The translations under genes were made by a program, and so were the position numbers. From the NCBI GenBank assembly GCA_023957115.1, contig JAMLHN010000013.1:33398-97397 (forward strand): a DNA stretch of 64,000 nt, given 5' to 3'. The notes below the pieces were generated by a model. The model was not told the origin of the DNA. It did not search any database and saw nothing but the letters and a program-made list of their open reading frames with translations. This stretch comes from Thermomicrobiales bacterium. Lineage in GTDB: Bacteria > Chloroflexota > Chloroflexia > Thermomicrobiales > UBA6265. Below, one piece after another: positions 1 to 8,689 of this stretch (position 1 is the first letter of the stretch; each line of letters begins with the position of its first letter).

Positions 1-1
1 G

Positions 2-1222
2 CCGGAGGAACAGCTCCACGAGCTTGCTCGCGAGTACGGCATTCAGGGATATACGCGCATCAAGCGACCCGATCTCATTATCCGCCTCTTGCAGGCGCGT
101 ACAGAGCGTGAGGGTACGGTCTTCGGCGATGGGATCCTGGAGATCATCGAGGACGGTTTCGGCTTCCTGCGCGGCGCTCGGTTGCTTCCTGGGCCGGATG
201 ACATCTATGTGTCCCAGTCGCAAATTCGCCGGTTCGGGCTCCGCACGGGGGACCGGGTATCCGGGCAGGTGCGGCCGCCGAAAGACAATGAGAAGTTCTT
301 CAGTCTCCTGCGGGTCGAGGCGGTCAATGGGATCGATCCCGAGACGGCGCGCAAGCGTCCCTCGTTCGATACACTGACCCCCATTTTCCCGCTGGAGCTC
401 ATCGATCTCGAAACGCAGCCAAATATCCTGTCGACCCGTGTTCTGAATTTGGTTGCGCCGATTGGACGCGGTCAGCGAGGTCTCATCGTGTCGCCGCCAA
501 AAGCCGGCAAGACGTTGCTGCTCAAGTCGATTGCGAACGGAATCTCGACCAACAACCCAGACATCCACCTGATGGTCTGTTTGATCGGCGAGCGTCCGGA
601 AGAAGTCACCGACATGCGACGGTCGGTCGACGGCGAGGTCATTTCCTCGACCTTCGATGAGCCGGTCGAGGATCACACCAAGGTGGCGGAGATGGCGCTC
701 GAGCGCGCCAAGCGCCTCGTCGAGGGGGGGCGGGACGTGGTCATCCTACTCGACTCGATCACCCGTCTGGCAAGGGCGTACAACTTGGCGGTTCCGCCAA
801 GTGGTCGTACGCTCTCGGGTGGTATCGACCCGGTGGCGCTCTATCCGCCGAAGCGCTTCTTCGGCGCCGCCCGCAACATCGAGGGTGGCGGTTCCCTGAC
901 CATCGTAGCGACCTGTCTGATCGATACGGGCAGCCGTATGGATGACGTTATCTACGAGGAGTTCAAGGGCACCGGCAATATGGAGCTCCACCTCGATCGT
1001 AAGCTGGCCGAGCGCCGCATCTACCCGGCAATCGATATCCAGCGCTCCGGTACGCGTCGTGAAGAGCTGCTGCTCGAAGACGCCAAGCTTCGCCAGGTTT
1101 GGACCATGCGGCGCATGGTGGCGATGTTGGGTGGCACCGAGGGGACCGAGTTGGTGCTCGGACGGCTTGCCAAGACGCAGAGCAATGATGAATTCCTGGC
1201 GACCCTCAACAAGGATCTGTAG
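2..1222 (+). CDS. rho: Transcription termination factor Rho, 5' end missing
   Basis: Hexameric RNA-dependent ATPase that loads on nascent RNA and releases RNA polymerase. The reading frame is already open at base 2, so the N-terminus lies outside the window; the visible part opens with the end of the Rho N-terminal helical domain, followed by the cold-shock-like RNA-binding domain (GFGFLRG). The ATPase core shows a Walker A motif ([12 protein letters not shown]), a Walker B strand ([13 protein letters not shown]) and the conserved ERPEEVTDM stretch. It ends 119 bp before a convergent gene and is followed by a strong hairpin terminator. Family assignment is very secure; only the start is unknown. 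Confidence 0.97.
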   Translation, partial: PEEQLHELAREYGIQGYTRIKRPDLIIRLLQARTEREGTVFGDGILEIIEDGFGFLRGARLLPGPDDIYVSQSQIRRFGLRTGDRVSGQVRPPKDNEKFFSLLRVEAVNGIDPETARKRPSFDTLTPIFPLELIDLETQPNILSTRVLNLVAPIGRGQRGLIVSPPKAGKTLLLKSIANGISTNNPDIHLMVCLIGERPEEVTDMRRSVDGEVISSTFDEPVEDHTKVAEMALERAKRLVEGGRDVVILLDSITRLARAYNLAVPPSGRTLSGGIDPVALYPPKRFFGAARNIEGGGSLTIVATCLIDTGSRMDDVIYEEFKGTGNMELHLDRKLAERRIYPAIDIQRSGTRREELLLEDAKLRQVWTMRRMVAMLGGTEGTELVLGRLAKTQSNDEFLATLNKDL

Positions 1223-1252
1223 GCAACATCGGGACTATTCGGAATCCGAAGG

Positions 1253-1286
1253 AATGGCCGGGCATTGTAGCCTGGCCATTCTTGTT
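1253..1286 (+). terminator. Intrinsic terminator after rho
   Basis: An 11-bp stem (AATGGCCGGGC at 1253-1263 with GCCTGGCCATT at 1270-1280, one G-U pair) closes a 6-nt loop and runs into CTTGTT. It lies 30 bp past the rho stop codon, between convergent genes. Confidence 0.75.
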
Positions 1287-1341
1287 CGTGGCCAGGTGAG
1301 AGGAAACGAGGAGTCCCGCGAGCCGTACCTCAACAGTTTTC

Positions 1342-2523
1342 TCAGGAGGCTTTCAGCTCCAGCTCTGTCGGGGTCCAGCGGCGGGCGCGGGGTTTGAGGC
1401 GGACATCGCCGATCAGCTGCTCCAGTACATGCGCCCGCTCGTCGATTGCCGTTACGGTTTCCCGTCCGACATCTTCGAAGAGCTGGTACGCGATCGTGCT
1501 ATCGTCTCGATGGACCCACCCTCCGACGATCCGTCCGTCTATCCACACGGTTGGCCCGCCGTTTCCGACATTGTCGAAGACTCGGTCCCGATAGGACCCC
1601 AGGTAGAATTCCCGGTCTTTCCAACCCATGGTCGATGAATCGAGACCAGGTAGAAGCGCGACCCAGGGTTCGGGAGGCGGGACAGGATCGAGATCCGAGT
1701 CGAGCAGGAATCCAGGACCCGACGTGGTACTGACCTCGACTCCACCAGCTCGGTCGATCGCTTTCCTGGCGCGACCTTTGGGCCAACCCGTCCACCAGGC
1801 AAAATCGTCGGTCGAACCCGGACCGTGGCCAGCCAACCACGATCGCGCAATGATCTGATCCGCTTCGTCGACTGGGGGACGCTCCGGCCAATCGCTTCGC
1901 CAGGAATGGGTGGGAGCCCACAGGGTTTGCGTTGAGGTCCACGACCCCTTTGGTCGTCCACGCAACACATGTCCCTCGGCTGATAAGAGAGTCAGAAGTC
2001 GGCTTGCGACCGACTGCGTGGCGTCGGGAGCGGACGGGAGTCCGATCGAGAGTAGCCGGCTGAGATAGGGATCGTCGGTCGCGATCTCGGTACTCGAGCT
2101 GCCGGGATGCGCATCGAGATACGCGAGCATTCGTCGTTCGGCTTCGGCCGTCCAGGCGTCGAGATCCTCGATATCGTCGCTCGCGATCATCTTTTGAAAG
2201 AGTCGTCGTTGCGTGCGTGCCACGGTTTGCGCGCATGCAGCCCAAACGGCCGGTGCGAGCTCGTAGTCGATGACGAAAACCGTACGCCTGAGGGCTAGTA
2301 CGCGCACGAGCGAACGGTCTTCATAGAGCGCTGTGTCGATCGCGGCAATGGACGGTTCGCGTGACCGCGTCAGGATTCCGACGACGGTCGAACCCGGATC
2401 GGTTGCATGAATGGCGGTTAGCGAACGTGCAATCTCGAGCGGACGATCGGCACGTGAAGCGTCTGCCAGTCGATGCCGTTGTCCGAGCCGAGCGCGACGT
2501 TCGTTGTCGTCGACGAATCTCAC
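1342..2523 (-). CDS. Winged-helix DNA-binding domain protein (HTH_42, AlkZ/YcaQ-like)
   Basis: A 393-aa protein of the winged-helix family that includes the interstrand-crosslink glycosylases AlkZ and YcaQ. The N-terminal helical repeat, the central RRRLFQKM-like segment and the C-terminal beta-rich part with WIDGRIVGGW match the family in length and order. In AlkZ and YcaQ a Q-x-Q or Q-x-D motif is needed for glycosylase activity; the corresponding place here reads IHATDP (about residues 38-43), so catalysis cannot be assumed. Start is GTG at 2523, with no clear Shine-Dalgarno. It is the last gene of the long minus-strand series beginning at uvrB, 12 bp after the asparaginase gene. A repair role is inference. 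Confidence 0.75.
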   Translation of the reverse strand: MRFVDDNERRARLGQRHRLADASRADRPLEIARSLTAIHATDPGSTVVGILTRSREPSIAAIDTALYEDRSLVRVLALRRTVFVIDYELAPAVWAACAQTVARTQRRLFQKMIASDDIEDLDAWTAEAERRMLAYLDAHPGSSSTEIATDDPYLSRLLSIGLPSAPDATQSVASRLLTLLSAEGHVLRGRPKGSWTSTQTLWAPTHSWRSDWPERPPVDEADQIIARSWLAGHGPGSTDDFAWWTGWPKGRARKAIDRAGGVEVSTTSGPGFLLDSDLDPVPPPEPWVALLPGLDSSTMGWKDREFYLGSYRDRVFDNVGNGGPTVWIDGRIVGGWVHRDDSTIAYQLFEDVGRETVTAIDERAHVLEQLIGDVRLKPRARRWTPTELELKAS

Positions 2524-2535
2524 GGAGAGCTAATT

Positions 2536-3477
2536 CTAGGCAAAGATCTGGACGGTCGTGCGTTCCCGCTCATCCCAAGTCGACATCGATTCGTCCATGA
2601 CGACATAGGTCTTCTCTGGTGAGCTTGAGACGGCGCCGGGATTACCGTCCTTGTCGAGTCCAACGATGTTCATCTCGCTGGCGAACGGATCGTCCAATTG
2701 CTTGAGATCGATCATCGCTTGCGTGAGCGCTTCCTCGAGTGACATCCCGAAGCGCATGAAGGTGACCACGCTATGCGCGGTGCAGCACCGTTGCGCCATT
2801 TCGCCCCGACCAGTGCAAGCGGCGGCTCCCCACCTGTCGTCACAGTAATTCCCGGCTCCGATGATCGGTGAATCGCCAACGCGACCGGGATATTTCCACG
2901 CCCATCCGGACGTGCTGACGCCAGATGCGAACTCGCCATTGCGATCGCGGCAAAGAAAATTCACCGTTCCATGCGCGTCGACGAGCTGGGGGTCCGAGCT
3001 CATCCTTTTCACCAGATCGCGCATATGATTGTAGTACCCGTCGTCCGCGGAGCCGATCTCGGAGAGCTCGTCTGCGCGCGACTTCCAGATCTCGAGCGAT
3101 TCCGTCGTCGTCAGGTCTTTTTGTTCGAGACCGGTTTCAGCCGCGAGCCGGCGGGCGCCTTCGCCGACGATCAGCACGTGCGGAAGTCCCTCCATGACCG
3201 AACGGGCGAGCTGTGCGGCATCCTGGTAGTCCTGCAGTGCGGCAACACTGCCGGCCCGCAGGCCTTTTCCCTCCATCAGACTGGCGTCGAGCTCGACCTG
3301 GCCCAGCATATTGGGAAGACCGGCATATCCAACGCTGTGGTCTTCGGGATTCGCCTCGACCAGCGCGAGCGCGGCAACGACCGCGTCGAGCGCGGTACCG
3401 CCGCTCCGCAGCACGTCGACGGCCGCTTCCATACCGACCGATCCATTGGCGGATGCGACTACGATCCCGTTCGCCAT
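2536..3477 (-). CDS. N(4)-(beta-N-acetylglucosaminyl)-L-asparaginase family (Ntn hydrolase)
   Basis: A 313-aa member of the glycosylasparaginase (aspartylglucosaminidase) family, which autocleaves so that a threonine becomes the N-terminal nucleophile and hydrolyses the GlcNAc-Asn bond. The self-processing site is visible as DAHG/TVNF with Thr171 as nucleophile, and the substrate loop GRVGDSPIIGAGNYCDD and the oxyanion region TGRGE follow as expected. There is no signal peptide, so the enzyme is probably cytoplasmic. It sits 12 bp after the AIR-synthase-like gene and 12 bp before the winged-helix gene in one transcription unit. The true substrate in bacteria is unclear; isoaspartyl or asparagine derivatives are alternatives. 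Confidence 0.88.
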   Translation of the reverse strand: MANGIVVASANGSVGMEAAVDVLRSGGTALDAVVAALALVEANPEDHSVGYAGLPNMLGQVELDASLMEGKGLRAGSVAALQDYQDAAQLARSVMEGLPHVLIVGEGARRLAAETGLEQKDLTTTESLEIWKSRADELSEIGSADDGYYNHMRDLVKRMSSDPQLVDAHGTVNFLCRDRNGEFASGVSTSGWAWKYPGRVGDSPIIGAGNYCDDRWGAAACTGRGEMAQRCCTAHSVVTFMRFGMSLEEALTQAMIDLKQLDDPFASEMNIVGLDKDGNPGAVSSSPEKTYVVMDESMSTWDERERTTVQIFA

Positions 3478-3489
3478 TGCGTTTCCCTT

Positions 3490-4512
3490 CTAGTTCGCCG
3501 CCAGGGCGCGCGTGACCTCATCTGTTTGAAACGTGGGAAGCTCGATGGAACGATGCTGCTCGATGAGCTGAAATCCGGAGCTCGGCGTTGTGAGCTTGCC
3601 GATGACCACGGCGTCGATGTCGTTATCGTGGCAGTGCTGCAGCACGGCATCGAGGCGGCCGGGCTGAATGGCAGCCAGCAATGTGCCCGATGAGAGCATC
3701 CCGAGCGGATCGATTCCGAAATGCTCGGCGACCAGACGGGTCTCCTCACGGATCGGCACCAAATCGCGGTTCATGACCGCGCCGAGTCCAGAGGCCGCCG
3801 CGATCTCGCGGACGCCAGTCGCAACGCCGCCTTCGGTCGGATCGTGCAATGCCGTCACTGCGCCGCTCTCCATCAGAGTCCTGGCAATCGCGACGACCGA
3901 GATTCCCGGATCTCGCAGCAGTGCCTGGGCTCGGGCAATGAATTCGTCACCAAGCGCACTCGAGAGCTCTTCCGGCCGTTCCAAAGCCAGGAGGGCGGTT
4001 CCCTCGATGCCAGCCGGCCGCGCAAGCAGCAACCGATCCCCGCGTTGCGCCTGACCGGGATGGAGCAGCCCCGCGGGGCCTGCGGTGCCGATCAAGGTGC
4101 CGACAAGAAGGGGACGCGGCACGCCGGCCGTAATCTCGGTATGCCCTCCAATCAACGAGATACCAAGGGTGGCGCAGGTTGCGGTGAGCTGATCGAACAG
4201 CTCCTCGACCAAAGCGGGCGTTGATCCATGCTCGGGAAGCAGGGCGGTGACAAGCATCCAGCGTGGGACCGCGCCTAGGCATGCGAGGTCGTTTGCGTTT
4301 ACGTTGACGAGATAGACGCCTGCTTCTTGGCTCACGAACGTAATTGGATCGTTCTTGAGTACCAGGCTTGTCCCGTCGATGTCGATGACCGCGGCATCCC
4401 GGCCGAGCCCGGGTCCGACGACGACCGAGTCGTCGGCAGTGGCAAGATTCGATAGCAGCGAGCCGAGAAGCTCGATGGGAAGTTTTCCAACTGGCAGGAA
4501 TTCTTCGGTCAT
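3490..4512 (-). CDS. AIR synthase-related protein (HypE/PurM-like fold)
   Basis: A 340-aa protein with the two halves of the PurM/HypE/ThiL ATP-binding superfamily: an N-terminal domain with GPGLGRDAAVIDID and SLIGGHTEITAGVPRP, and a C-terminal domain with HDPTEGGVATGVREIA. This last motif is typical of the HypE-like branch. True HypE ends in a Pro-Arg-Ile-Cys tail needed for cyanide-ligand transfer; this protein ends in RALAAN, so hydrogenase maturation is not supported, and no hydrogenase genes are nearby. ATG at 4512 was chosen because it follows the xseB stop by 7 bp and begins the conserved domain; the frame is open further upstream but inside xseB. Confidence 0.82.
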   Translation of the reverse strand: MTEEFLPVGKLPIELLGSLLSNLATADDSVVVGPGLGRDAAVIDIDGTSLVLKNDPITFVSQEAGVYLVNVNANDLACLGAVPRWMLVTALLPEHGSTPALVEELFDQLTATCATLGISLIGGHTEITAGVPRPLLVGTLIGTAGPAGLLHPGQAQRGDRLLLARPAGIEGTALLALERPEELSSALGDEFIARAQALLRDPGISVVAIARTLMESGAVTALHDPTEGGVATGVREIAAASGLGAVMNRDLVPIREETRLVAEHFGIDPLGMLSSGTLLAAIQPGRLDAVLQHCHDNDIDAVVIGKLTTPSSGFQLIEQHRSIELPTFQTDEVTRALAAN

Positions 4513-4519
4513 GTGCGGT

Positions 4520-4801
4520 CTAAAACGGTGGTTCGGCGGGGGTATCGACATCGAACTGTCGTTGCACCAGCTCGACGCGCAACTCTGCCTGTTCGAGCAA
4601 GCGTTGGCAACGAGCACTCAAGCGCGCGCCGGTCTCGAACGATTCGATCGATTGATCGAGTGTCAGTTCGCCCGTATCCAGCAACGCAACGATGGATTCA
4701 AGCGCCTCCATGGCCTCTTCGAAGGTGCCATCGACGCTGGCGGTCTGCCAGCCTGCAAGTGAAGACGCAAAGTCGATTGACATCTGATCTCGATCCGTCA
4801 T
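4520..4801 (-). CDS. xseB: Exodeoxyribonuclease VII small subunit
   Basis: A 93-aa acidic helical protein matching XseB, with the core TFEEAMEALESIVALLDTGE and LDQSIESFETGARL. It forms the coiled hairpins that assemble on XseA to give an enzyme that degrades single-stranded DNA to acid-soluble oligonucleotides. Its start overlaps the xseA stop by 4 bp (ATGA type), so the two subunits are translationally coupled. Length is ordinary for the family. Confidence 0.95.
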   Translation of the reverse strand: MTDRDQMSIDFASSLAGWQTASVDGTFEEAMEALESIVALLDTGELTLDQSIESFETGARLSARCQRLLEQAELRVELVQRQFDVDTPAEPPF

Positions 4802-6069
4802 GATGATGCCGTCGAAACGATGGATTCGATCGCGCCGTCGTGGAAGCGGGTCCGTAGGACGCTGCCGGAATGCACCTGGGCGGCCGATCGAACGGGGCGC
4901 CCGCTCTCCTGTTCCTCGACGAAAGCATACCCGCGCCCAAGGGTTTTCGCCGGTGACAATGCCTGGAGCAGGTCATCCGCGTGCCCGAGCTGCGCATCGC
5001 ATCGATCCAATGCCAATCTGACCCGATCCCCGTTCGCCGATGACGTGGTCGCCAGGCGTTCGCGCTTCGACGTCAGCAGCGTCGACATGCGCTCCTCGAG
5101 CTCTCCGGCCAGATGCGCGCGTCGCTCGTTTGCGATCGGAATCGTTGCCGCCGGACCGAGGTGTTCCAGGCGATTCGTGCGGCGATCCAAATCGACGATC
5201 TGTGTTGCCACGTCACGCTCGACGCGGTCCAGGTGCACGGCGAGTCGCTCCACGATCGCGTGAAGATCTCCCAGGACCGGCCGGGTCACGAGCTCGGCGG
5301 CCGCGCTGGGCGTAGGCGCCCGCAGATCGGCAACCAGATCGAGCAGGCTCCAATCGGTTTCGTGTCCGATGGCGCTCACCACAGGGACTGGCGTGGCAAA
5401 CACGGCTCGGAGTAGGTTTTCGTCATTGAACGCAGCCAAATCGGCTGCTGACCCTCCACCACGGGCGATGACGATGACCTCCGCCCGGCCGTCGATCACA
5501 AGCGATTGCAAAGCAGCGACAAGCTCGCTAGATGCGGCCTCTCCCTGCACCGCGGCGGGTGCGAGCAAAAGCTGGGCAAATGGAAAACGCCTACGAACCA
5601 CATGCTGAATGTCGTGCCAGACCGCGCCGGACGACGATGTGACGATCCCGACGATACGCGCGTTGTCGGGGATGGGCCGTTTTCGGGTGGGATCGAAGAG
5701 TCCTTCCGCTTCGAGCTGTTGCCGAAGCAGCTCCAGCTCCAATGCTGCCAGCCCGATGCCGGCCTCCTCGACGAGATCGACATAAAATTGATATGTTCCC
5801 TCGGTCGGATAGACCTTGACCTTGCCGTGCGCGGCGCAGGCGGCGCCGGGGGAGGGGAGGGCTCGCTGGCGCAGCGCGTTCATGCGAAAAAGGACGCATC
5901 GGATCTGGGCGCCATCGCCGGCGAGCGTAAAGAAGACGTGACCCGAGCGAGAGACGGTCGATTCGAGTACCTCGCCGCTGATCCAGATATCGGACAAGGC
6001 GGAGTCAGAATCGAAAAGGTCACGGATGCGATCCGTGACCTCTCGGACGGTGCGTGGCGTGTCCAACAT
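4798..6069 (-). CDS. xseA: Exodeoxyribonuclease VII large subunit
   Basis: A 423-aa XseA: N-terminal OB-fold (SDIWISGEVLESTVSRSGHVFF), a catalytic domain with the conserved VIVIARGGGSAADLAAFNDE and VSAIGHETDWSLLDLVADLR motifs, and the C-terminal coiled-coil and strap ending in LGRGYAF. Cytoplasmic single-strand exonuclease used in repair and recombination. It begins 5 bp after accB and overlaps xseB by 4 bp. All motifs expected for activity are present. Confidence 0.96.
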   Translation of the reverse strand: MLDTPRTVREVTDRIRDLFDSDSALSDIWISGEVLESTVSRSGHVFFTLAGDGAQIRCVLFRMNALRQRALPSPGAACAAHGKVKVYPTEGTYQFYVDLVEEAGIGLAALELELLRQQLEAEGLFDPTRKRPIPDNARIVGIVTSSSGAVWHDIQHVVRRRFPFAQLLLAPAAVQGEAASSELVAALQSLVIDGRAEVIVIARGGGSAADLAAFNDENLLRAVFATPVPVVSAIGHETDWSLLDLVADLRAPTPSAAAELVTRPVLGDLHAIVERLAVHLDRVERDVATQIVDLDRRTNRLEHLGPAATIPIANERRAHLAGELEERMSTLLTSKRERLATTSSANGDRVRLALDRCDAQLGHADDLLQALSPAKTLGRGYAFVEEQESGRPVRSAAQVHSGSVLRTRFHDGAIESIVSTASS

Positions 6070-6074
6070 ACTGG

Positions 6075-6536
6075 CTAGTCGGCGGCCGCTATGCGCACCA
6101 GTGGCTGACCATATTCGACCGCCTGGGCATTCGACACCAGAATCTCTTCGACAACGCCGGCATGATCGGACGTGATCTCGTTCATGATCTTCATCGCTTC
6201 GATGATGCCGACGACGTGCCCAACATCGATCTGATCTCCGACTTGAACGAAGGGTGGCTCACCCGGACTCGATGCCGCATAGAACGTTCCGATCATCGGA
6301 GAACGTACGAGATGTCCCACGCGCTCGGCCATCGTTCCTGCCGGAGCATCGGGTTCGATGATCACGGTCTCCACGCTTGCTTGCGTGCCGACGATACGAG
6401 GCGCGTCGATCTTGATTCGAACGCGCGATCCGGCATGCTCGACATCGAGTGTCGTCAGCCCGAATTCCCGCATTTGACGAGCCGCATCCTGGATGAAGTC
6501 GGCAAGATCTTCCCAGGACGCCGATTGCTCTGACAT
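6075..6536 (-). CDS. accB: Biotin carboxyl carrier protein of acetyl-CoA carboxylase
   Basis: A 153-aa carrier with a helical N-terminal part (residues 1-40), a Pro/Ala linker around 60-70, and a C-terminal biotinyl domain containing EAMKIMNE, where Lys116 would carry biotin. It shuttles carboxylate between biotin carboxylase and carboxyltransferase in fatty-acid synthesis. No accC follows, unlike the usual accBC pair; the next gene is xseA. The upstream neighbour efp is 23 bp away, an efp-accB order common in Gram-positive-type bacteria. Confidence 0.93.
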   Translation of the reverse strand: MSEQSASWEDLADFIQDAARQMREFGLTTLDVEHAGSRVRIKIDAPRIVGTQASVETVIIEPDAPAGTMAERVGHLVRSPMIGTFYAASSPGEPPFVQVGDQIDVGHVVGIIEAMKIMNEITSDHAGVVEEILVSNAQAVEYGQPLVRIAAAD

Positions 6537-6559
6537 GACGTTCCCCCTCCGGGATGCGC

Positions 6560-7120
6560 CTAGCTGGCGCGCTCGATGTACTCACCCGATCGGGTATCGA
6601 CGCGCAGGGCGTCGCCAATGTTGATGAAGAGGGGGACGTTCACAACCAACCCGGTTTCCATCGTGGCCGGCTTGGTGCCACCGGACGCCGTATCCCCCTT
6701 GAGACCTGGGTCGGTTTCGGCGACGACCAGGGTGACCGATGTCGGCAACTCGAGGTCGATCGGCTCATCCTGCCACGTCAGGACGTCGAGCTCGTCGTTG
6801 TCCTTCAGGTACTTGGCGGCATCCCCGACCGCGTCTGCGGTCAGCGTGAACTGGTCGAAGCTGTCGAGATCCATGAAATTGAATCCGTCACTGTCTTGAT
6901 AGAGAAACTGGACATGCCGCCGTTCGAGACGCACTGCCGGAAATCGAGCACCCGCCTGTACTGAGTGGTTGGTAATCGAACCGGTACGGAGATCGCGCAG
7001 CGTCATCCGCAGCTGGGCCGATCCGCGACCCTGTTTGTTGTGCGAAAAATCGACGACCTTCACCAACCGGCCATCGAACTCCATCGTCGTTCCCTTGCGA
7101 ACGTCTCCCGTCTCGATCAA
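6560..7120 (-). CDS. efp: Elongation factor P
   Basis: A 186-aa EF-P with three beta-barrel domains and the C-terminal signature (TDPGLKGDTASGGTKPA, VDTRSGEYIER). It enters the E site and relieves ribosome stalling on polyproline. The tip of domain I reads NKQGRGSA, putting Arg32 where E. coli has the modified Lys34 and Pseudomonas the rhamnosylated Arg32. No modifying enzyme (EpmA/B, EarP) is seen in the window. It lies 12 bp after the Xaa-Pro peptidase gene, a very common efp partner. Confidence 0.97.
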   Translation of the reverse strand: MIETGDVRKGTTMEFDGRLVKVVDFSHNKQGRGSAQLRMTLRDLRTGSITNHSVQAGARFPAVRLERRHVQFLYQDSDGFNFMDLDSFDQFTLTADAVGDAAKYLKDNDELDVLTWQDEPIDLELPTSVTLVVAETDPGLKGDTASGGTKPATMETGLVVNVPLFINIGDALRVDTRSGEYIERAS

Positions 7121-7132
7121 TGCATCAACTCC

Positions 7133-8218
7133 TCATACGAGCTGCGGGCGCTTCGGCGCATGGGTTAGCAGCTCATAGCCTTCATCGGTGACGAGCACGA
7201 CATCTTCGATGCGTACTCCGCCAAAATCGCGAATGTAGATGCCCGGCTCGATCGTCAGAATCGAGTTGGCGGGTATCGGGTCGTCGTTCCGCCGGTGCAG
7301 GAACGGCCCATCGTGGATACGGACGCCGATACCGTGCCCCAATCCATGAACGAATTGTTCGCCGTAGCCAGCCTCCTCGATCACCGCACGGGCTGCGCGG
7401 TCGACCGCACTGGCTGGCGTCCCGGCACGAACAGATGCGAATGCGGCATCCTGCGCGGATTGGACAATAGTGTAAATCTCCGCCAGTTGTGCCGGTGGCT
7501 CCCCGAGCCAATTGGTGCGGGTCAGGTCGGCGGTGTACCCACGCACGGTCGCTCCGATGTCCATAATGATCGCTTCGCCTCGCTCGAGTTTGCGATCGCC
7601 GGGGTCGTGGTGCGGTTTCGCGGCATTGGGACCAAAGGCGACCGTCGGTGGGAAACCCCATCCATCCGCCCCTTGCTCGAGGAAGGCAATGGCGATGAGA
7701 TTGGCAATCTCGCGCTCGGTCACTCCGGCGGTCAGCGCTGCGAGCGCACGTTCGTACGCTCGATCCGTAATTGCGATGGCTTTGCGATGATAGGCGATCT
7801 CTTCCGGCGTCTTGATCCAGCGAAGCCGGTCGAGCTGGTCACGCACGGCGACGATGGCCACGCCGTCCAGATGGTCGCTGAGCCGAACGAAGGAGGCGTG
7901 TGGCAAGGTCGCCGTTTCCACTCCCAGCTTCTCGACTCCAGCCGCCTTCAGGGACTCGGCCACCTCTTGTTCCCACAGCGGACCGGCCTTGACCGCTTCG
8001 AACGCGGGGGCGGCGCTCTTGGCCCAGTCGAGATTGTTGGGATTCGTGTAGAGCTGGGCGGCGTCCGGCGTGATGACGAGCACGCCGGCGGAGCGTCCGG
8101 AATGGTCTTCCGCTCGATATCCGCTGGCGAAATAGCGATTGTCCTGATCGGAAATCAGGATGGCATCCCAGCCTTCGTTTACGAGAACCTCTCTGATCTG
8201 TTCGATCCGGCTGGTCAT
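7133..8218 (-). CDS. Xaa-Pro peptidase, M24 family
   Basis: A 361-aa metallopeptidase with a creatinase-like N-terminal domain (1-130) and the pita-bread catalytic domain. Metal ligands are visible in VIMDIGATVRGYTADLTRT, GLGHGIGVRIHDGP, LTIEPGIYI and GGVRIEDVV. It removes residues preceding proline from peptides. The start at 8218 is fixed by GAGGAG seven to two bases upstream; the frame is open for eleven more codons that would run into aroQ. PepP and PepQ cannot be told apart securely here; the length and efp linkage fit the Gram-positive-type YqhT/PepQ group. Confidence 0.92.
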   Translation of the reverse strand: MTSRIEQIREVLVNEGWDAILISDQDNRYFASGYRAEDHSGRSAGVLVITPDAAQLYTNPNNLDWAKSAAPAFEAVKAGPLWEQEVAESLKAAGVEKLGVETATLPHASFVRLSDHLDGVAIVAVRDQLDRLRWIKTPEEIAYHRKAIAITDRAYERALAALTAGVTEREIANLIAIAFLEQGADGWGFPPTVAFGPNAAKPHHDPGDRKLERGEAIIMDIGATVRGYTADLTRTNWLGEPPAQLAEIYTIVQSAQDAAFASVRAGTPASAVDRAARAVIEEAGYGEQFVHGLGHGIGVRIHDGPFLHRRNDDPIPANSILTIEPGIYIRDFGGVRIEDVVLVTDEGYELLTHAPKRPQLV

Positions 8219-8229
8219 GCGCTCCTCGT

Positions 8230-8676
8230 CTACTCGAAGGTTGACAGACAATAGTCGAGCGCCAGTCGATAGCCATCGACGCCCAAGCCGACGACTTGAC
8301 CGTGGGCGATGGCCGAAATGACCGAATGGTGCCGGAACTCCTCACGGGCGTGGATATTGCTGATGTGTACCTCGATCGCAGGAGTGCCAACCGCGGTCAA
8401 TGCATCGCGCAGGGCGATGCTGTAATGGCTCAGGGCTCCTGGGTTGATGATGATGACGCTGGCACGGCGCCCGTGCTCCTGAATGGCATCGACCAGGACA
8501 CCCTCGTGGTTCGATTGCACGGCAACGATACGCGCCGGAGGTGAAGCATCCGCCGCTCGCGCTTCGAGTCCCGCAATGATGTCGGCCAGCGTCGTGCTGC
8601 CATAGATCCCGGGCTCGCGGGTCCCAAGCAGATTCAGGTTCGGTCCGTTGATCACCAGAAATTCGCGCTGAGTCAC
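8230..8676 (-). CDS. aroQ: Type II 3-dehydroquinate dehydratase
   Basis: A 148-aa dehydratase of the shikimate pathway, converting 3-dehydroquinate to 3-dehydroshikimate as a dodecamer. The type II landmarks are FLVINGPNLNLLGTREPGIYG near the N-terminus (catalytic Tyr in IYG), the QSNHEG motif, IINPGALSHYS and EVHISNIHAREEFR with the catalytic His. GTG at 8676 starts the protein at the length normal for the family; it is 13 bp beyond the preceding stop codon. Other shikimate genes are not adjacent, although tyrA lies elsewhere in the window. Confidence 0.95.
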   Translation of the reverse strand: MTQREFLVINGPNLNLLGTREPGIYGSTTLADIIAGLEARAADASPPARIVAVQSNHEGVLVDAIQEHGRRASVIIINPGALSHYSIALRDALTAVGTPAIEVHISNIHAREEFRHHSVISAIAHGQVVGLGVDGYRLALDYCLSTFE

Positions 8677-8689
8677 CGAGTTTCGTGTC

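Noticed and set aside
3490..4512. Annotation as hydrogenase maturation protein HypE
   Set aside because: The PRIC C-terminus is missing and no hydrogenase gene is near, so only the superfamily is given.
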